The notes below the pieces were generated by a model, which was not told where the DNA came from, did no database searches, and was given only the letters and a program-made list of their open reading frames with translations. A DNA stretch of 64,000 nucleotides from Beaufortia kweichowensis (taxonomy: Eukaryota; Chordata; Actinopteri; Cypriniformes; Gastromyzontidae). The DNA lies in assembly GCA_019155185.1 (NCBI GenBank), contig CM032808.1, positions 5,322,716 through 5,386,715 of the forward strand, written 5' to 3'. The position numbers and the translations under genes were made by a program. Positions 23,341 through 35,375 of this stretch are shown here, piece by piece (within the stretch, counting starts at the first letter, position 1; each line of letters opens with the position of its first letter).

Positions 23341-26300
23341 TATGAATGCTGAGTTGAAGTGGAAAGAAAACTTTGAATGTTCCTTTCATTGTTTGTTTTT
23401 CTAACACTCACAGCTTTTCTCTCCTTTAAGTTGATCTGTTCTAAAATTACATAATGGTGCCATCCATTCCCATTAAGAGGTGTTGCTTCTTAAAGCAAAT
23501 GTCCGCGTTACAGTAATGTAAGTTTTATAAACTAAGCATTGTTTGAGATTGCGGTAACTTGTAACTTGTGATATGTCAGCAACACATCATTAGTATTCGT
23601 GTCTTGAAATGTAGCTTAATTGTTTCTAAAAAAGCCAAAGTAGTGGCTTTGTGGTCAGTGGGTCTGTATGTGAACAGAAACAGGTATGCTGCAAGGAAAC
23701 TACTGCAATGCATTTCATTGTGTGTCAGTGAACTAAAAACACTTGCCACACGCTTGAGAAAGGGATTCATTATTCCCTGGATGTAGAGTATATCAAATCT
23801 AATCAACTGATATTCCTGATCACAGTCCATTACCACTGTTTGAGAACTGTCATTTATTGCTTATGGCAATAAAATTACAGTTTGAAAATGTGTGGGTGAC
23901 AATGAGCCTGCCAGACAAACACAATGAAAAGTCTGTGTTTTAAGAGGATAAAAGTACTGCTATACTGAGCCTAATGATATTGATTAGCCAATTGGATCAC
24001 CACGATGTGATGCTACATCACTAACTAGAAAGTTAAAGAAACTGAAAGTATTTATCTTGACGCTACAATCGAACTGCAAAATCCTCCACTACCAAATTGT
24101 TGATTGTCTCACTTATTTATCATACTAGTTTTACAGATTATTCTTCTACTCTTTAATAAAACTAATTTGACACTGTGCCGTAAATGAGAACTCAAAAAAA
24201 CTCAAAAGCAACCTCACACCAAAACTACAATTAATAAATTCTCCAGGAGAAGTGTAATACAATGATAAATTATGTATTTTCTTCAGGCATTTTACTGTTT
24301 AACCAAAGTAAATATGGTTTTATTTGTTACATTTCAAGACTGGAATACTGGTATTGTATAAGCAAATATGAAAATAAATCTGAAAATAAAAATTAATATG
24401 TTAAAATACATATTCTCATGTATAATGTACATGAAAAACCAAATGTGCTTAAAAGTGTATTGTGAATATTCTTGAATATGTTCTTCAAATAATAAAATTA
24501 TTTTATGCATAGAATATCTGATTTCAATTTCTCAATAGACACACTGTCAGGTAACACAAAACAGGTAACATGGAAATACCCCTTTTAAGGCAGTACAAAC
24601 ACAATGCCTGTCCATGGTAGCTTCATTAGTTTCAGGCTCACCTGATATCTTAGAGGCATACATAGCTGGCTGGCACACACTCCACCCCTGTAGTCTATCC
24701 CCTAATCCTATTAAAGCGGAGCTAGGTATTACTGAGGTTTAAAATGAACTCACCCTGACAAAGCTGGTAACAAATGAAGAATAATTTTAAAGAACATCAC
24801 CCACGACTTCTGGAGAAATTGTAAAACTAAAGATATTGATGGCACTGCAAGTTATAATAAGAAACAGTTGGAGAAAGTGTTTGTGAGGCACTCTAAACAA
24901 CTGCACGGTATGCATTAGGCAAGACCAAACAATGTAATCAAAGATTAAAAAAGATTAGGAAGGTATCTTGGGATCAAGATTTGCACTAAAAAGATTATCC
25001 ACTGGTTCATTTTCATAATTTCCATTTAAGTAACTGATTCAAGATTGATGAAGACTAAAAAATAGCATACATACAAGAAATTAAAGTCATTAAATTATTC
25101 AATATAATGAAAAAATAATGAAACCGATTCTTTAATACTGTAAATTCTTCACAGGATATTTATACAGTATAAAGATTCAGTAAACTAAAGATGAGTGTCA
25201 GAAAAAAATATAGAGAATTTTTCATAGCTCAAGACTGAAATTCTCGGTTACGTTTCATAAAGTATCAATTTTCTTTCTCCTAAAACCCTTTATGAGAAAT
25301 AAAAATTGACACGCAGTGCTGTAAAATTACTTACTAGGAATAGATAGAATGTCAAGATTTCTGTCTAGGAATTATTCTAACTTTTGAGACACTGCTAAGA
25401 TCTCTGCTGACACTTTAGTTGAAATCCTTACAGTATAAGATAACTACAGCCTGTTTCTTAGGAGAAACATTTAAGAAACAGAAAAAATTTATGTATGTAT
25501 GTAAAATATGTATTAGACTTTCACCTCTTACTATTGCTATCTATGAGAAACAATTACAAATTTACAGATATCTCCTTTTTCTCATTATTTTAGCATTTCC
25601 AGTGTTAAAAGCACAACATTTTAAAGCATTTGGAATGGATATTTTGAAGCGCTGTTGGTTACAGAGAACAGCAATTGCCTGAAGAGGGCATCATTTGCAG
25701 CAAAGATTTTGTTGTTAAAGACCGTTTGCATGTGGTTGGCATTACTGTTTGTGAGCTCCCTATAAGATAAATGCAACAATTGTCATTTACACAAACTGAA
25801 TGCAGTCTTTTTACAAATTAAAGTAAAACCTTTCTGAACTATTCCATTTTGGGGAACATGCAGTGGCCTGATGAGGTTTTGAAAAAACTTTACATTTTGC
25901 CCTGCCTTGTTTACATACTTTTTATTATGGAGTATTGCTGCCATCTTCTGGCAAGTGCTGTCACATTTTTTAAATTAAAACAGAATACTGGATACTAGTA
26001 CACACACGGTTTCTCTGTATTCAGTAAGTAAGAGTGGCATCAGTTTTTCTTAAGCAAAGATGACTTTTCTAAGTTAAACTGCTTCATTAACCACTGAGAT
26101 AAGATCAGTCATATTCTGTATGATGGTCTTTTTCTCATTTTCAATCACAAGTATCAGTCACAAATAGTACAAACAATTTCTTTTATTAAAAGGTAAAAGA
26201 ACAACAACACCACGACAGCTGAGATTTTTGGAAAAATCAATCAAAGATCCCTAACATCACTAAACTCAAATATATTAAGAAAAAAATATTATGCTGCTAC

Positions 26301-26580
26301 AACTCCATGTGATAAACACAGCCACAAAATGGCTGTAAAATTGTCTACGCTACATGATGAAAAAACTAATCATACTGTATATGGCCAAGCAGAACTTAAG
26401 GTTGTACTCAAGGTTGTCACTATTGGTAACCTGGTTAGAATTAGTTTTCAATTACATAAACTGAATCAATCACACTTGCATACAGGAAACTAAATGTAAA
26501 TATTTATTGGTCATTACGTGTAATATTTGATATAATGTTTTAAACCTAAATGCCTTTTTGATAGTCCAGTTTAGACATTT
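23341..26580. other. AT-rich intergenic DNA, no gene seen
   Basis: Long AT-rich spacer, with no recognised coding exon or clear transposon end. Confidence 0.45.
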
Positions 26581-26584
26581 TACT

Positions 26585-26915
26585 AGCTATAAGTAACTTT
26601 ACAACTGCATGTCAAGTAATATTCCTATAAATTTGCAGATTGCAGATAGACTGTTAGGTTATGGTTGGGTATGGGGTTAGGAATAGGGTTAGTTGACATG
26701 AAAATGCAAAGTTACTTATATTGTCTCCTAATATTTGTAAGTCGCTTTGGATAAAAGCGTCAGCTAAATGCCTAAATGTAAATGTAAATGTAGTTAATAG
26801 AATGTCTTTTAGTGGGTCAACAAAATAAAGTGTCAGCAGATATTAAACAGACAAACAATACTTAATGTGTGATAGCTGACAAGACGTTGCAAAGTTACTT
26901 ATAGTTAGCAGCATG
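26585..26915. repeat. common fish repeat carrying an inserted L2-type tail
   Basis: A stretch with GTAACTTTACAAC near 26596 and GCAAAGTTACTTATAGTTAGCA near 26890 resembles a known fish repeat type that ends in GTAACTTTGCAACG-like words. It is interrupted at 26721-26793 by an L2-type tail. Confidence 0.45.
26721..26793 (+). repeat. L2-type LINE/SINE 3' tail
   Basis: TTGTCTCCTAATATTTGTAAG, then TCGCTTTGGATAAAAGCG and terminal TAAATGTAAATGTAAATG. It is identical by eye to the tail of the L2 copy at 29375-29444. Confidence 0.8.
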
Positions 26916-27985
26916 ACTAAAGTGGACTAATAAAAAAAAATTGTTGCCATGGCTTTTTTTACGGAACAAAGCACTAATGTGCGATATGGTGTCCAATCGT
27001 AAAGATTTATCAGCCAAACGTAAAGACTCGCTGGCCAATTTCGATAATTGGCCGAATATCACCAAATACTTATTTGAAAAACAAAATAAAACATGTACCT
27101 CTGTAGCTAAAGTGCGCAAATGAAGCGTTGAACTGTCCCAAGCTTGTTAAGCAGTTCAACGTGAAATGATTAGCACAAACATATAATACTTTACATTTTT
27201 CCGGGAATATTTCCTTCGTAAACGATTTGTAATCACTCTGTCCTCAGTGGCTCTGACAAAGGTAGTCTATGGAGACTCCTATGTTCATTTTGCATCCCAA
27301 AACGCAACATCTAATGTTTCTTAGACACAGACATTTCTTCCTCCTGCAGCCTACAGCACACTGTTGGAGGAGAAGGAGGTGGAGCTTATCGGTCTCGGTC
27401 TGTGTCTTTGCAAATAGGGCTCTGAACGTCACATAGGCAGGGTTTTTCCAACTTGCTTCGCAAAAAGTGCAGGAATTTTAAACAGCATATTTAGACAGAC
27501 TGGTTTTGATTTTAGGGGATTATAAAGAAATGACTGGGTCGATTTTTATCATTATAGGCTCGTTGTTTTCTCGTGATCTCTCAACAAAAGTGTAGCTATC
27601 AATTGTCCACAATGGATTTATAAATAAAGTTGGACGGTGGCTGTTCGTGACTTTAGGGACCGTATCTAAAGTTATAATATACAGGTTTCTGACTTTAATA
27701 GCATTTACCAGTTTATTTAAATAAATATCAAAAATTTAATGACTGTTAAATTTTTGTGACTGTTTGTTGACTGTAAGACATTCTATTTAAATGCTGTTAA
27801 AAGTAGCATATTATTGTGTTTGTACTTTAAAGACGGTCCCTAAATTTCTGGAAGTGACCAGCTCTTTCAGCTTGAGAGAATGCCTGGTCTGAATACAATC
27901 AAATTTGTTCATCCATGCTATTTTTGCTAAATATGCTTTTGCTGTCTCCAAACAAAAACATAAGTTATATGGAGTAAACAAGCAA

Positions 27986-28165
27986 CAAGATATCACAAGA
28001 ATACAACTTTCATTATGTCGCGATCATGAGAAAATTAAGTCGAGATCACGAGAATACAACTTTTGTTATATCGAGATGACAAGAAAATTAGGTCGAAATC
28101 ACGAGTAAACAACTTTGTTATGTCAAAATGACGAGAAAAGTCGAGATCACGAGAAAACAATACAA
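27986..28165 (+). repeat. minisatellite, about 52-bp unit, three copies
   Basis: Three diverged units of roughly 50 bp. Each has a TTATGTCG(A)GATGACGAGAAAAT-like half and a GTCGAGATCACGAGAAAACA-like half, so the unit is itself built from two related halves. The CpG-bearing TCGAGAT words stand out in CpG-poor surroundings. Confidence 0.8.
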
Positions 28166-28204
28166 GAAAAAATAACAGTGGATGGACTTCCGTAGTAATG
28201 CATA

Positions 28205-28290
28205 AATGTAAATGTATTCACTTACATTTATATTTATGCATTATTTAGCAGATGCTTTAATCCAAAGTGACTTAAATGAGAAAGCATTCA
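28205..28290. repeat. inverted pair of L2-type tail fragments
   Basis: CATAAATGTAAATGTA is followed at once by the reverse orientation, TTACATTTATATTTATGCA, then AGCAGATGCTTTAATCCAAAG. Two copies or a rearranged one lie head to head. Confidence 0.6.
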
Positions 28291-28449
28291 ATTTTTTCTC
28301 TTAATACAGCAGTATGCAAAGCCTAAAAAGCTATTGCATGCGGCTTTAGGCACTAGCTTATCTATAATAAAAAAGTAAATTACTTATTGTTCACAAATTG
28401 CTACATAGACATAGATCTCATAATAGATAAATAATAGATTTTCTTCTCC

Positions 28450-29444
28450 TTCCAGCCAGACGATCCCACAATAGCATCACGCATTGCAGCCTGCCTGAAA
28501 GACATCTCATCTTGGATGACTGAACACCACCTTCAGCTAAACCTTGCCAAGACTGAGCTCCTGGTACTTCCGGCCTCACTTGCAACGCAACACAACCTCA
28601 CAATTCAAATTGGCAACACAACCATTACACCATCTAAATCAGTAAGAAACCTTGGTGTAATCTTCAATGACCAGCTGTCCTTTACCGAACACATCTCAAG
28701 GATATCACGGTCTTGTAGATATGCACTCTACAACATCAGGAAGATCAGGCCATATCTTACAGAGCACGCCGCCCAACTGCTAGTCCAAGCCCTGGTGATC
28801 TCCAGACTGGACTACTGCAATGCTCTCCTGGCTGGTCTTCCTGCACGAGCAATCAAACCACTTCAGATGATACAGAACGCAGCAGCAAGACTTGTTTTCC
28901 AGGAACCCAAAAGAGCACATGTCACACCTCTCTTCATCTCTCTCCATTGGCTACCGGTTGCTGCCCGCATTAAATTTAAATCATTAATGCTGACATTTAA
29001 AACCATCACAAACTCTGCACCCTCATACTTTAACTCTCTTCTACATACCTACAACCCATCCAGAACCCTACGCTCAACGAACGAACGTCGACTGGTGGTA
29101 CCCTCACAGAAGAGCACTAAATCTCTCTCTCGTTCTTTCTCCTTCTCTGTCCCCGGCTTGTGGAATAATCTCCCGAACGCAATCCGTTCTGCCACATCCC
29201 TCACCTCCTTTAAGAAACAACTAAAAACACACCTCTCCCACGAACACCTGACATCATAATACAAAAAAAACCTCTCTTCTTTCCTCTACAGGTACTTATC
29301 TAGCACTGCAAAACATTGTAAACTTAGTAAAGCACTTCTTAGTACTATTGTTGCCGCTTTTGATGTATCGCTTCATTGTCTCCTAATATTTGTAAGTCGC
29401 TTTGGATAAAAGCGTCAGCTAAATGCCTAAATGTAAATGTAAAT
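28450..29444 (+). mobile_element. 5'-truncated L2-type LINE with intact ORF2 end and 3' tail
   Basis: The frame 28516-29259 (open from about 28456) encodes the C-terminal 247 aa of a non-LTR retrotransposon ORF2. Recognisable blocks are LQLNLAKTELLVLP and VRNLGVIFNDQLSF (the end of the RT domain), then SRLDYCNALLAGLP, LQMIQNAAARL, LHWLPVAARIKFK, NPSRTLRS and WNNLPNAIR. The 3' UTR ends in the tail TCGCTTTGGATAAAAGCGTC...TAAATGTAAATG. No stop interrupts the frame, so it is a young copy. The catalytic RT part and endonuclease are absent, so it cannot move by itself. Its tail is shared with the SINEs here, as expected of a partner LINE. Confidence 0.9.
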
Positions 29445-29449
29445 GATCA

Positions 29450-30235
29450 GTTGTCTCATGTCAAATGTGTGAGAGTTGGCAACTCTGTATTCTACACTTC
29501 TAGACAGCACTTCTGAACCCTGCAATAGAGTCTGTTTGTTTTACATTCTGTTACATTTTAACATGTCTAGAGTAGGGATTTCTATAAATAATAGGATTTT
29601 TGTCCATTAATCTTTAGTGAAACCAAATCAATGATCTTTACACAGGACATGCATGTAGTACAAGACCCTTGAGTAAATAAAATGTAAAAAGTGCAATGCT
29701 GGCTAAATACCAGCAGATGGCGACAAACATGCTGTTTTGAGAGCACCCAAAAATCTCACGGCATAAAATGACTGCACTATTAAAAGCAACCAGCAGAGAA
29801 CAGCAAAGACTAACGTAACACTATTCTGGCTAGTGATTCAGGTTGATCCACTGTCCCACATTTGAACTGTAACACTTTTCTTTCATCCATTTAGTGAGTT
29901 ATGTAGCAGGAAGTCTGTCTCACATTTTCTTTCTGATCAAACTCATGCCTGCCAATCACTGTGCAGTATAGTGACTTCATTGTGAAACCTACCACATTGT
30001 GTTTTTCATTTTTACTACAGAATATGACATGCTAGTGTGAGGCTTTCTCCATATTTAGGGGGATCCAGCATAGAATTCAAGCCAAACAGACACATACATA
30101 TGTCATATGTTCTTCAAATTCTCTTGGTCATAATTGTGTAAACAGTTGTAAGGACAGAATTTACTGTACAGTTATGTGTTCTTTGTTTTTGCTTGTACAG
30201 TAGCAGTAATGTCTTTTAGCAATATAAAACTCAAT
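29450..30235. other. intergenic DNA, no gene seen
   Basis: Nothing recognised beyond AT-rich spacer. Confidence 0.45.
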
Positions 30236-30522
30236 AGGGCTACACAGTATATCTAAATGATTAAAATATCACAAATGTGCATATCGCAATATGCACATTG
30301 CAATATTTTGCAACAACACTGTCAGATTTGTTTTTATGTACTGCAACAGTAAAACATACTTTTTATATAGGTTAATTATGTAATTTTCTTTTGAAGATAT
30401 TTGTTAATATAATTTGAAAACTTAAATTATTATTGTATATTGTACAGTATATCATATTATTTACTTATATCATATTTTGAAGTTATCATATATCGCATTT
30501 TTCCTCAATATCATGCAGCCCT
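30236..30522. mobile_element. 287-bp MITE with AGGGCTRCACR-type ends
   Basis: The ends are AGGGCTACACAGTATAT and AATATCATGCAGCCCT, imperfect inverted repeats as in a common fish MITE family. The interior is AT-rich with an inner palindrome (TGCATATCGCAATATGCA). The target duplication is unclear. Confidence 0.6.
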
Positions 30523-31318
30523 AATACACAAGAATGATTTTTAGTTTTCATTATTTAAACTACAATTATTTGCTTAGGGTTAGGGTGATGTCTATTTTTG
30601 TTATAATCCCTTTTTAAACCACATTTTTTTGTGGTTAATAAGAGGTCATTTACTCATCCCTCTGTCATTTCACCTGTGTAACTTTCTACCTACCAAGGAA
30701 CACAATAGTTGACACTTGGAATAACTGGCATTGCTCTTTTGTCATACAACGAAAGTAAATGCTGAATGAGGGCCTTTACGTAACATCATCAGTTTAAATT
30801 AACCAGTTGAAATTAACCTTCATTGTATAATGGACATTTTCTCTTTAATACATGATTTTAATTTAAGGAATAAGTGTTTAAAACTAGCTTCTGAGATGCA
30901 ATCCATTAAATATGAAACATTACCCAGTTCCCCCCTTTATAAGAAAGATTCTCAGTAAGTCACACCACACTGTCCTCATCAGACCTTATCCAGGTGCTAT
31001 AAATTCCTAAACGTGCTTCTGAAATATATATTCATATATTTATCTATATATTTGTCAAATTGTTTATTTAGTTTCAAATACAGGAACAATTAGAAAATTA
31101 GAAACATACCATGCTAATTTACAATTATGATATGGAAAAAAACCTGTGTTCACCTTCTCTCCTGTGCAGGTGCACGCGATGTTACACCAAATCACCCTTT
31201 AAATATATACATGCAGCTGTACATACAAAATCAAGCAGAGTTTAACGCTGAAAGTAATGTTTGTTCCTTGAATGTCTTTCTAGGGGTGTAGGTTTGTAAA
31301 AAAGTCCTTATATCTTAC

Positions 31319-31960
31319 CTTAGCCAAGCAGTACTGATATCCTCACGTATAGCCATCCTCCGTTTAAAGAATGTAGTAATCTCCACTGAGAACAATACCA
31401 TAACGCGCCCGTAAATATTTCCATAATGGTATTACACATCCTTCATAAAGGAGTGCCGGAGTGTCTGCCATCATCTTGTCCTACACAATCCACTTTAGTC
31501 TTTCGCATTTCCCTTCAGAAACGAAACGATCTTGCGCGTGTTCACAGTCCAATAAAGGCATGCTGCTGCTAATGCCCTTTACAAGACAGCATGACAACAT
31601 TACAGTGTTATAGGGACCCCTAAACCTCACATACGCTTTTAAAGTAAAGACTTGTTTAACGCAGTTAAAAATCTTTAACTTCAAAGTATTTCCACTAAGA
31701 CAACAATTTTTCCGGAAGTAAATATGACGAAAAAATCTATTTGTTAGCCTGATGCGAAAAACATTTCGCTGCTGCTTCCAGTATGCGAAGTTGAAGTCTC
31801 GGAAAGAGGCTCAAAACTCAACAAGTGCGCCCTTCATTCCACACAGATTCACAGAAGCGCTCCAAACGGCACCAGTGCATCATGGGACATGTAGTCTGCA
31901 CAGGTTATTGGTCTGCAAGTTTTTTTACATGCACGTGCATGACTAGGGAATAAAAACGCG
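31319..31960 (-). promoter_or_regulatory. CpG-rich orphan promoter-like block
   Basis: About 640 bp with some 20 or more CpG, in surroundings almost free of CpG. It holds a consensus ETS site CCGGAAGT (31712-31719). It also holds GCATCATGGGACATGTAGT (31877-31895), whose complement ACTACATGTCCCATGATGC fits the ZNF143/Staf promoter motif. Both are typical of CpG-island promoters. On the minus strand a donor AAG|GTAAGA follows at 31319/31318, so 31319 to about 31700 could be a first exon of a minus-strand transcript, perhaps non-coding. Open frames in it (67 aa minus, 64 aa plus) look like nothing known. Confidence 0.4.
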
Positions 31961-31969
31961 GGGTTGTTA

Positions 31970-33050
31970 TAAGAGCTGTAGCTAAAGTACAATCAATCAG
32001 AAGAATACTGTTTTTCTAACAATTGCATTTTCATTTGTAATAATTATATATTTAGATGTACATCTATTGTGATGATACAATTACGTTCTGCTTGGAAATT
32101 CATACATACAACACCTATAAAGGTAAGTTCAAACGGTCAAGAGAAAAGATTTATTGAATAATACACGCACACCCACGCACATATTTCTGGGTTGGTGAGC
32201 TTGTCCAAGTTGCATTACTGCGTGACCGGGAGGCAAGCTATGAAACACAAAGACATTGTATGCAAGTCTCCACACACTCTCTCTCTATTTAACCCTAACA
32301 CATTCCTTCACACATGCCATAACCACAACCACCCAGAGACCAGAAAGGCAGAGACCACATGAGTCCATGTTATTTAGCCAACTTTGCCAGGTTTTGCCAA
32401 AAATAAAACAAAAAGGCTCCTTTCTTTATTATCTAGGTCAGTGATGACAGCCAGAAGGCAACTTCAAAACGTATAAATATTTGTTGCGATTTGTATAAAA
32501 CACAGATAGTTTACATAAATTAGGCATTTGTCATTACTGAAGCCAATTAGTCAAGAAATTCGCTAATATCTTGCTTTAATATTCTTGTCTTTTTGGTTTG
32601 CATTATAGTTTGCAAGTTCAGCATGCAAAAATGTAACTCTAACACTTAAATCAAAGACTAGTTTGTACAACACATCCATTTACATGGATATGGAAATATG
32701 GAAACTTACCAATATTTTTCTCATATTCTTGAGAAGAAATCTCTTAAGAAAGAAATCCATTATAATCCGTCCCTGTCATGTTAAAAAAAACTTTTAAGAT
32801 GGTTTTGATAAAGAAAAAGTGAGCTTTAGCTTAAAGTGGATTCAGCTGTTGCACTGTGTGCTGCAGTTCTAATCGTTTTGCATTATTTTATAATAATATA
32901 TCATTTATTTAAACCTTTTTTTCAGTAATAATATACAGTATGGATATTCAAAGTTTGTTGATGTTTTAAAATGATTTCAGAAGATCTGGTAATTTAATCA
33001 GTTGAATCGAAGTAAAAATAAAATGATCCACATTTTAGTCATTTTTTTTA
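31970..33050. other. intergenic DNA, no gene seen
   Basis: AT-rich spacer without recognised features. Confidence 0.45.
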
Positions 33051-33152
33051 ATCCCTGACCACTGACTGCTATCTGTCAATACATGTAAAGCTGCTTTGAT
33101 ACAATGACCTTTGTGAAAAAGCACTATACAAATAAAATTGAATTTAATTGAA
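33050..33152 (+). repeat. retroposon 3' tail
   Basis: TGTAAAGCTGCTTTGATACA, then AAAGCACTATACAAATAAA and an ATTGAATTTAATTGAATTTT end. The same tail family is seen, more decayed, at 205-265. Confidence 0.6.
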
Positions 33153-34559
33153 TTTTTGTCAGGCTGTGAATGACAGAACATATTATCTCACATAGACATC
33201 TAATGTGTAAGTATTAGAATGATGAACAGTGATAAAAATAGCCATTGTCATACCAGTCATATTAAGTTTATTTAAAAAAAAGAGCATCTGAAAATGTATT
33301 AATTAGTTGATGTACATTTTCGAATATAAATTTGCACATGAGGTGAGCTTAATGGTACAACAGTAAGTATGGTGAAAAAAGTATGGTGAAAACAATGTTT
33401 TCCTTTTAAAATGTACAGTAAGGTATGTTTACAAACAGATGCATAAGGCTTAAATATACTGTGGACTAAGCATCAAAGTAATTTTTATTGTGGCCACATT
33501 AAGAAATGTTTCATTTTTTTAATTTAATGTTAGCTTGTGTTGGCTTTAGTTTGCATGTTTTTTTGTGGCACTGTATTTTGGGCTCATTTAAGCCCATCTT
33601 TAAAAAAAAGTTAATTCATGAAAATAATCTGTTCTACAAAACAGTTTGTTATGTATTTATTTGTAAATTCATGTATAATGAATAAGCACACTTACCCTAA
33701 CTGATAGATGAAGAGAATTAGAGTGCAAACTGCCTTATACTCAAAGACTTTGATGATTTTTTACATCTTTTAGGCGGAGATTTTAATGTGATGAAGTATT
33801 GATTTCAGCAATTTTTATAAGACAATCCAAATCAAAAATGTATTGTCATCATGGTTCTAGAATTGAATCCCCTGCAGTTATTTATTAATACCAAATTATT
33901 ATGCATGTTTCATAACTATGTGATCCCAGCATGCTTCTATATTTGAGAAGCAAATAATTGATCAATCAGTTAGTAGTCAAATTTTATTTGTACAGGTATG
34001 GTTGCCTTACATTATACATTGTTGCAGTCACAAACTGTTGTCTGGACAAAATCTATATTTAAATACAACAGTAGCTTGCACATTTTGGAGACCTGTTGAG
34101 GCATGATATAAAATAAAGCTTATGTAAAATATAAATAAAATAGAGAAGGAAGCTGCCTCTTCAGCTGATACCTTATCCTATAGACTGACGCACAAAATAA
34201 TCTAGAGGGCTACTTTTTCACTACTTCAAGTCTACTCAAAACTCAAATGTTTTGTTTTACTTTTGTTTTAATCACCATATGTGACCCGTGCTCCCAATTG
34301 AGTCGGAAAGTGCACAGTCTAACATCGAGATATTAGTAAAACTTTTTGAGGTTCTTACAAACATAAGTTTAATTATTAAGGCCTCGTCTAGCGATCCTAA
34401 TGCTCCCATGGAAGATTGCAGTTTTGCGCGTTCATCTGTCGGTAGCAAATGCTTGAGTTTAGTTTTGGGTTTTAAAATATGCAGGAATCAGTAGGTAGTT
34501 CGGTAGAGAGATGTTTGAATAAATTAGCATTTGCGATTGACAATGTTGTGATAATTAGG
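33153..34559. other. AT-rich intergenic DNA, no gene seen
   Basis: No gene was recognised. A small open frame at 34288-34494 has no known likeness. Confidence 0.4.
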
Positions 34560-35115
34560 CTATACTAACTCTGTAACTCGTTACCCCCAACACTGGACAT
34601 AGCAGACTTATGTAGCCAAGTATGAAGATGTCCGTGGCCGAGACTCAAGAAGAGAACTCGAGCGAAATGTCCCAACCAGGCACCAGCGAGGAGGTTGGTA
34701 GCCAAAGGACCAGCCAACCCTTAGCCTATACATGCCTGGCCGTACCTGGCACCCAAGTACCACGAGCGAATGGCTTTAGCTAATAGCATCCCAAATTTTC
34801 AACATTAATATTTTAATATAACATTATAGTCCTTATGGCCTTTAGAAAAATGTTTTTTTGAGGAGGTGGGGTAGTGCATAATAGGCCCCTGTGGCGCAGC
34901 CTAAGCTTTTGTCCTTAATGGCATTTTTTTTCCTTACATTACTTTTACTTTTATACTTAAAGTAGTTTTGAAACCAGTACTTTTACACTTTTACTTGAGT
35001 AAAATTGTTGATACTTGATACTTCAACTTGATACTTCAACTTCTACAGAAGTCTTTTTAAACCCTATCTATACTTCTACCTGAGTAATGAATGTGAATAC
35101 TTTTGACAGCAGTGA
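34560..35115. mobile_element. hAT-like debris with two terminal-repeat remnants
   Basis: GTAACTCGTTACCCCCAACACTG (34571-34593) matches the usual right end of fish hAT elements. A second hAT-like end is formed by the ACTTTTACTTGAGTA-type stretch (34930-35105) closing with ACTTTTGACAGCAGTG. Between them an open frame of 53 codons (34622-34783, starting MKMSVAETQEENSS) of even composition may be a scrap of a transposase; I could not assign it. Confidence 0.4.
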
Positions 35116-35369
35116 TTATTAAAAAAAAGTTTCTTCCATTCCCTGAAACATTTGGACAAAAGATGTTTCTGTCAGCGTTCACATTATTTTATTACTGATA
35201 CCTCTGCAGTAATAAAAGAATTACTGCAATGTCCTCTATTCTTACCTCTGCAAGAATAGAAGAATGAATCACTAGACTCCCAGATTTGGGTGAGGGCATT
35301 ATATCTTTTGTATAAGGCATATTCGAGACACTTAGAAACTAAGAAACATTTATGTAAGGAATTAGACAT

Positions 35370-35375
35370 TTTATT
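35370..35375 (-). terminator. candidate poly(A) signal AATAAA for slc39a11
   Basis: TTTATT on the plus strand reads AATAAA on the minus strand, the first canonical hexamer I find downstream of the slc39a11 stop. A second copy at 35188-35193 is an alternative. No transcript evidence is available here. Confidence 0.35.

Noticed and set aside
26895..27123. Overlapping open frames of 60 and 74 codons with several CpG
   Set aside because: No recognisable protein in either strand; it may be part of an unlisted repeat, but I found no ends.
30530..30590. GGGTTAGGGT near 30579 as interstitial telomere repeat
   Set aside because: Only about one and a half units of TTAGGG occur, which is chance level. 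The similar stretch at 26660-26695 is also too short and irregular.
31752..31946. 64-codon plus-strand open frame in the CpG-rich block
   Set aside because: No likeness, no splice site in a sensible place, and the frame is explained by GC-richer promoter-like sequence.
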